Part shown: one piece after another, positions 62,395 to 64,000 of the stretch
Layout of the letters: every line of letters starts with the position of its first letter
Position numbering within the stretch: the first letter of the stretch is position 1
From: Planctomycetota bacterium
GTDB taxonomy: Bacteria > Planctomycetota > Phycisphaerae > UBA1845 > PWPN01
NCBI GenBank assembly: GCA_029550525.1
Contig: JAKPHF010000064.1
Coordinates: forward strand, 186,001-250,000
Length of the DNA stretch: 64,000 bases
Direction: 5' to 3'
Notes under the pieces: model-generated
What the model saw: the letters and a program-made list of their open reading frames with translations, nothing else
Told to the model about the DNA's origin: nothing
Databases searched by the model: none
Position numbers and translations under genes: made by a program

Positions 62395-62640
62395 ATGGCG
62401 TCCGTCATTTCCGACCAGGATCTGCAGATGTTCCTCGGCTACTTCGAAGAGCCCGAGCCGGGCGTTCCCGTCGGCTGCACAGGCTGGTACCACTCCGCCG
62501 GCAAATTCCCGCTGCAGAGCCCGTCCCAGGTCTTCACGTTCGGCCCCGGTGTCCGCAGCCTGGTGAAGGACGACGTTGTCGGTCCCTTCGCCTGCCGGGA
62601 CGAGGCGCTGAGCGACCTCCAGGAGTGCCTGGGTCGCTGA
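62395..62640 (+). CDS. Hypothetical protein, 81 aa
   Basis: The start at 62395 has CAGGAG about 6-8 nt upstream. The product (MASVISDQDLQMFLGYFEEP...VKDDVVGPFACRDEALSDLQECLGR) is acidic, has three cysteines and ends in a helix-like tail. No family is recognised. A longer frame begins at 62335. It lies between the sulfotransferase gene and a second small ORF; all three are on the plus strand. Confidence 0.55.
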   Translation: MASVISDQDLQMFLGYFEEPEPGVPVGCTGWYHSAGKFPLQSPSQVFTFGPGVRSLVKDDVVGPFACRDEALSDLQECLGR

Positions 62641-62895
62641 TGCAATGGGGTGATGTGCCCCATTTTGCGTCCGTGGCCGGGTTCAAGCTTCCTCCCTGTT
62701 GCGATTGAGCCTCCAGGGTGTATATTGGCGTTAGCTCGCGCCTCATTTGTGCACATCGCGTGGGTTGCGTCAGCGGCATCCAATTCGTCGGGCTGGGCGG
62801 CGCCCTCCGTGTCCGGCGGGAAAGTTGACAAGGCTGCGGTCGTGGACACGCGGCCAAGCGAGGCGGGCATCCTGGCGTAATGGGGAGGCAGGAAG
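62641..62895. other. Short spacer
   Basis: 255 nt without a convincing gene or structure; it ends in the ribosome-binding site of the next small ORF. Confidence 0.4.
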
Positions 62896-63090
62896 ATGGC
62901 TTCAGGCAAGGACGCAAGAATCAAATCTGTGAGGATCACAGGCCGACAACTGGCTCGCTTCACCGCCACCGAAATGATCGGGGGCGTTTTGTGCCAGATT
63001 ACGCTCGAGCGGGGTGAGGACGGCAACTATCACGAGGTGGACTGCCGGCCCGTCGGTGGCAGCCAAAAAGGCTCGTCGGGTACCCGCTGA
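62896..63090 (+). CDS. Small basic hypothetical protein, 64 aa
   Basis: A strong purine-rich ribosome-binding site (GGGGAGGCAGGAAG) directly precedes the ATG. The product is basic at both ends with a central beta-strand-like VRITGRQLARFTATEMIGGVLCQITLERGEDGNYHEVDC. No family is recognised. The good translation signal makes it more likely to be real than its length alone would suggest. Confidence 0.55.
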   Translation: MASGKDARIKSVRITGRQLARFTATEMIGGVLCQITLERGEDGNYHEVDCRPVGGSQKGSSGTR

Positions 63091-63188
63091 CAACCCGTGA
63101 CGGCTGCACGCCTGGGGGGCAAAATCCAAGATCATCAAGAGCGAAGCCCGACCCAATTCAATCGGTTGTTCGCGGCACCAAACAAATT

Positions 63189-63254
63189 CACCGCAGAGAT
63201 CCGGAGGCACAGAGAGAACCGTCCGCAGAGAACACCGAGAGCAACGAAGAGAGC
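63189..63254. repeat. CACAGAG/GCAGAGA repeat array
   Basis: Units ACCGCAGAG, GGCACAGAG, TCCGCAGAG, ACCGAGAG, ACGAAGAG follow the small ORF; related to 23775-23808. Confidence 0.55.
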
Positions 63255-63331
63255 TGATAGACCAGATGACGAAGCTGATCGTTGGCGCGGCGATCGACTT
63301 CGGTAATCCTTCCTTGGTGAATGGCCCCCAT

Positions 63332-64000
63332 CTATCGATCCGTTCCGCCGATGAGCTTTCGCAGGTCCTCTACCGCTCGCTTGGTTTCGGTGGCCTGAGC
63401 TGACAATTCTTCGGCCGCACTGGCCGACTCCTGCGCCGTTGCCGCGTTGGATTGCGTCACCTGGTTCAACTCGCTGAGCGAGTTCTGAATGGCCTCCACG
63501 CCGCTGGCCTGTTCGCGACTGGCCGAAGCGATCTCGCCCACCAGGGCGACCACTTTCGCTACGCCGTCCTGCATGGTCTGGAGCGACGCATCCATTTCGG
63601 TCACCAGGCCGACTCCCTCGTCGGTGAGGGTAATAGAACCCTGGATCATCTCCGCCGTAGTTCGCGCCGCCTCCGCCGCCCGCATGGCCAAGGCCCGCAC
63701 CTCCTCGGCCACGACGGCGAAACCCTTGCCTGCCTCACCGGCCCGAGCCGCTTCGACCGCGGCGTTCAGCGCGAGGAGGTTCGTCTGGAAGGCGATTTCG
63801 TCAATGGTTTTGACGATTCTGGCCGTCTGATCGGCTGCGCCTTTGATTTGGTTGATGGACCCGTTCAACCGGCGCATGACTTGTGTGCCTTCGTTCACCA
63901 CACGCTGGGTTTCGCGCGAGAGATCATTGGCCTTGGAGGCATGCTCTGCGTTGCGATGCACCATGGAGGCCATCTCTTCTATGCCAATAGTGGTCTCCTG
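63332..64000 (-). CDS. Methyl-accepting chemotaxis protein, C-terminal part
   Basis: The frame is open to the right edge of the window ([14 protein letters not shown] precedes the first internal Met), so the N-terminal part lies outside. The visible part is the cytoplasmic coiled coil with the signalling tip [38 protein letters not shown] and the trailing [25 protein letters not shown] helix. It is a second chemoreceptor distinct from the one at 35722-37683 and has no C-terminal extension. Whether it is membrane-bound or soluble cannot be seen. Confidence 0.92.
   Translation of the reverse strand, partial: QETTIGIEEMASMVHRNAEHASKANDLSRETQRVVNEGTQVMRRLNGSINQIKGAADQTARIVKTIDEIAFQTNLLALNAAVEAARAGEAGKGFAVVAEEVRALAMRAAEAARTTAEMIQGSITLTDEGVGLVTEMDASLQTMQDGVAKVVALVGEIASASREQASGVEAIQNSLSELNQVTQSNAATAQESASAAEELSAQATETKRAVEDLRKLIGGTDR

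Noticed and set aside
1..64000. CRISPR array or tRNA/rRNA genes
   Set aside because: The repeats are degenerate 7-nt words or palindromes, with no regular 25-40 nt repeat-spacer pattern; no cloverleaf or rRNA-like stretch was recognised.

Overview
The window is GC-rich, gene-dense chromosomal DNA from a Gram-negative bacterium, most likely a planctomycete (Planctomycetota, Phycisphaerae-like). The reasons are pseudopilin-type proteins with the GFTLIEV methylation motif and an H-X9/10-DG tail, a PEP-CTERM exoprotein, Tat-exported Gfo/Idh/MocA oxidoreductases, zinc-ribbon membrane proteins of the CPxC/CPEC type, and lipid A (lpxB) and lipoprotein (lnt) genes beside peptidoglycan elongasome genes. 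I assign lineage by inference only. I found no rRNA, tRNA, CRISPR array, prophage or transposase.

Layout. 1-9000: truncated Na+/solute symporter, DUF4434-like secreted glycosidase, pseudopilin, an orphan ORF, a MetE-like zinc enzyme converging on a methyltransferase, and a Tat-exported oxidoreductase. 9001-11888: candidate origin region with DnaA boxes, dnaA on its own, then a structured gene-free stretch. 11889-18253: small exported peptide, outer-membrane barrel, CE15-type esterase, lnt, HEAT-repeat lipoprotein. 18284-22290: mreD-mrdA-rodA elongasome genes. 22291-30233: palindrome-rich spacer, hemB, CBS protein, RRM protein, a coupled pair of envelope proteins, two small ferredoxins, a zinc-ribbon membrane protein and lpxB. 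30583-33246: rpsB-tsf-pyrH. 33361-38991: POT transporter, chemoreceptor, lactonase. 39138-45293: complete Lhr-Core DNA-repair cluster (exonuclease, ligase, helicase, PdeM nuclease). 45358-51613: PEP-CTERM protein, unusual RCK channel, aldo/keto reductase, oxidoreductase, PIN-PhoH ATPase. 51771-56610: three-gene exported matrixin-type protease cluster, a His/Cys-rich small protein with a promoter-operator, and a pseudopilin. 57348-64000: surE, otsA-otsB fusion, sirtuin without zinc cysteines, sulfotransferase, two tiny unknown ORFs, truncated chemoreceptor.

Two patterns cut across the annotation. First, at least six genes that lack a Shine-Dalgarno sequence (lpxB, otsAB, the RCK channel, phoH, a ferredoxin, the zinc-ribbon protein; surE and the sirtuin less exactly) have a sigma-70-like -10 box ending 6-10 nt before the start codon, most often exactly 7 nt, with a -35 box usually 16-18 nt further upstream. 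This predicts leaderless mRNAs, while most other genes carry good Shine-Dalgarno sequences. Second, many intergenic gaps hold degenerate short repeats of about 7 nt. In three gaps (mreD/mrdA, tsf/pyrH, ligase/helicase) they are arranged as long imperfect inverted repeats that run up to the next gene's ribosome-binding site or start codon. GC-rich REP-like palindromes are dispersed as well.
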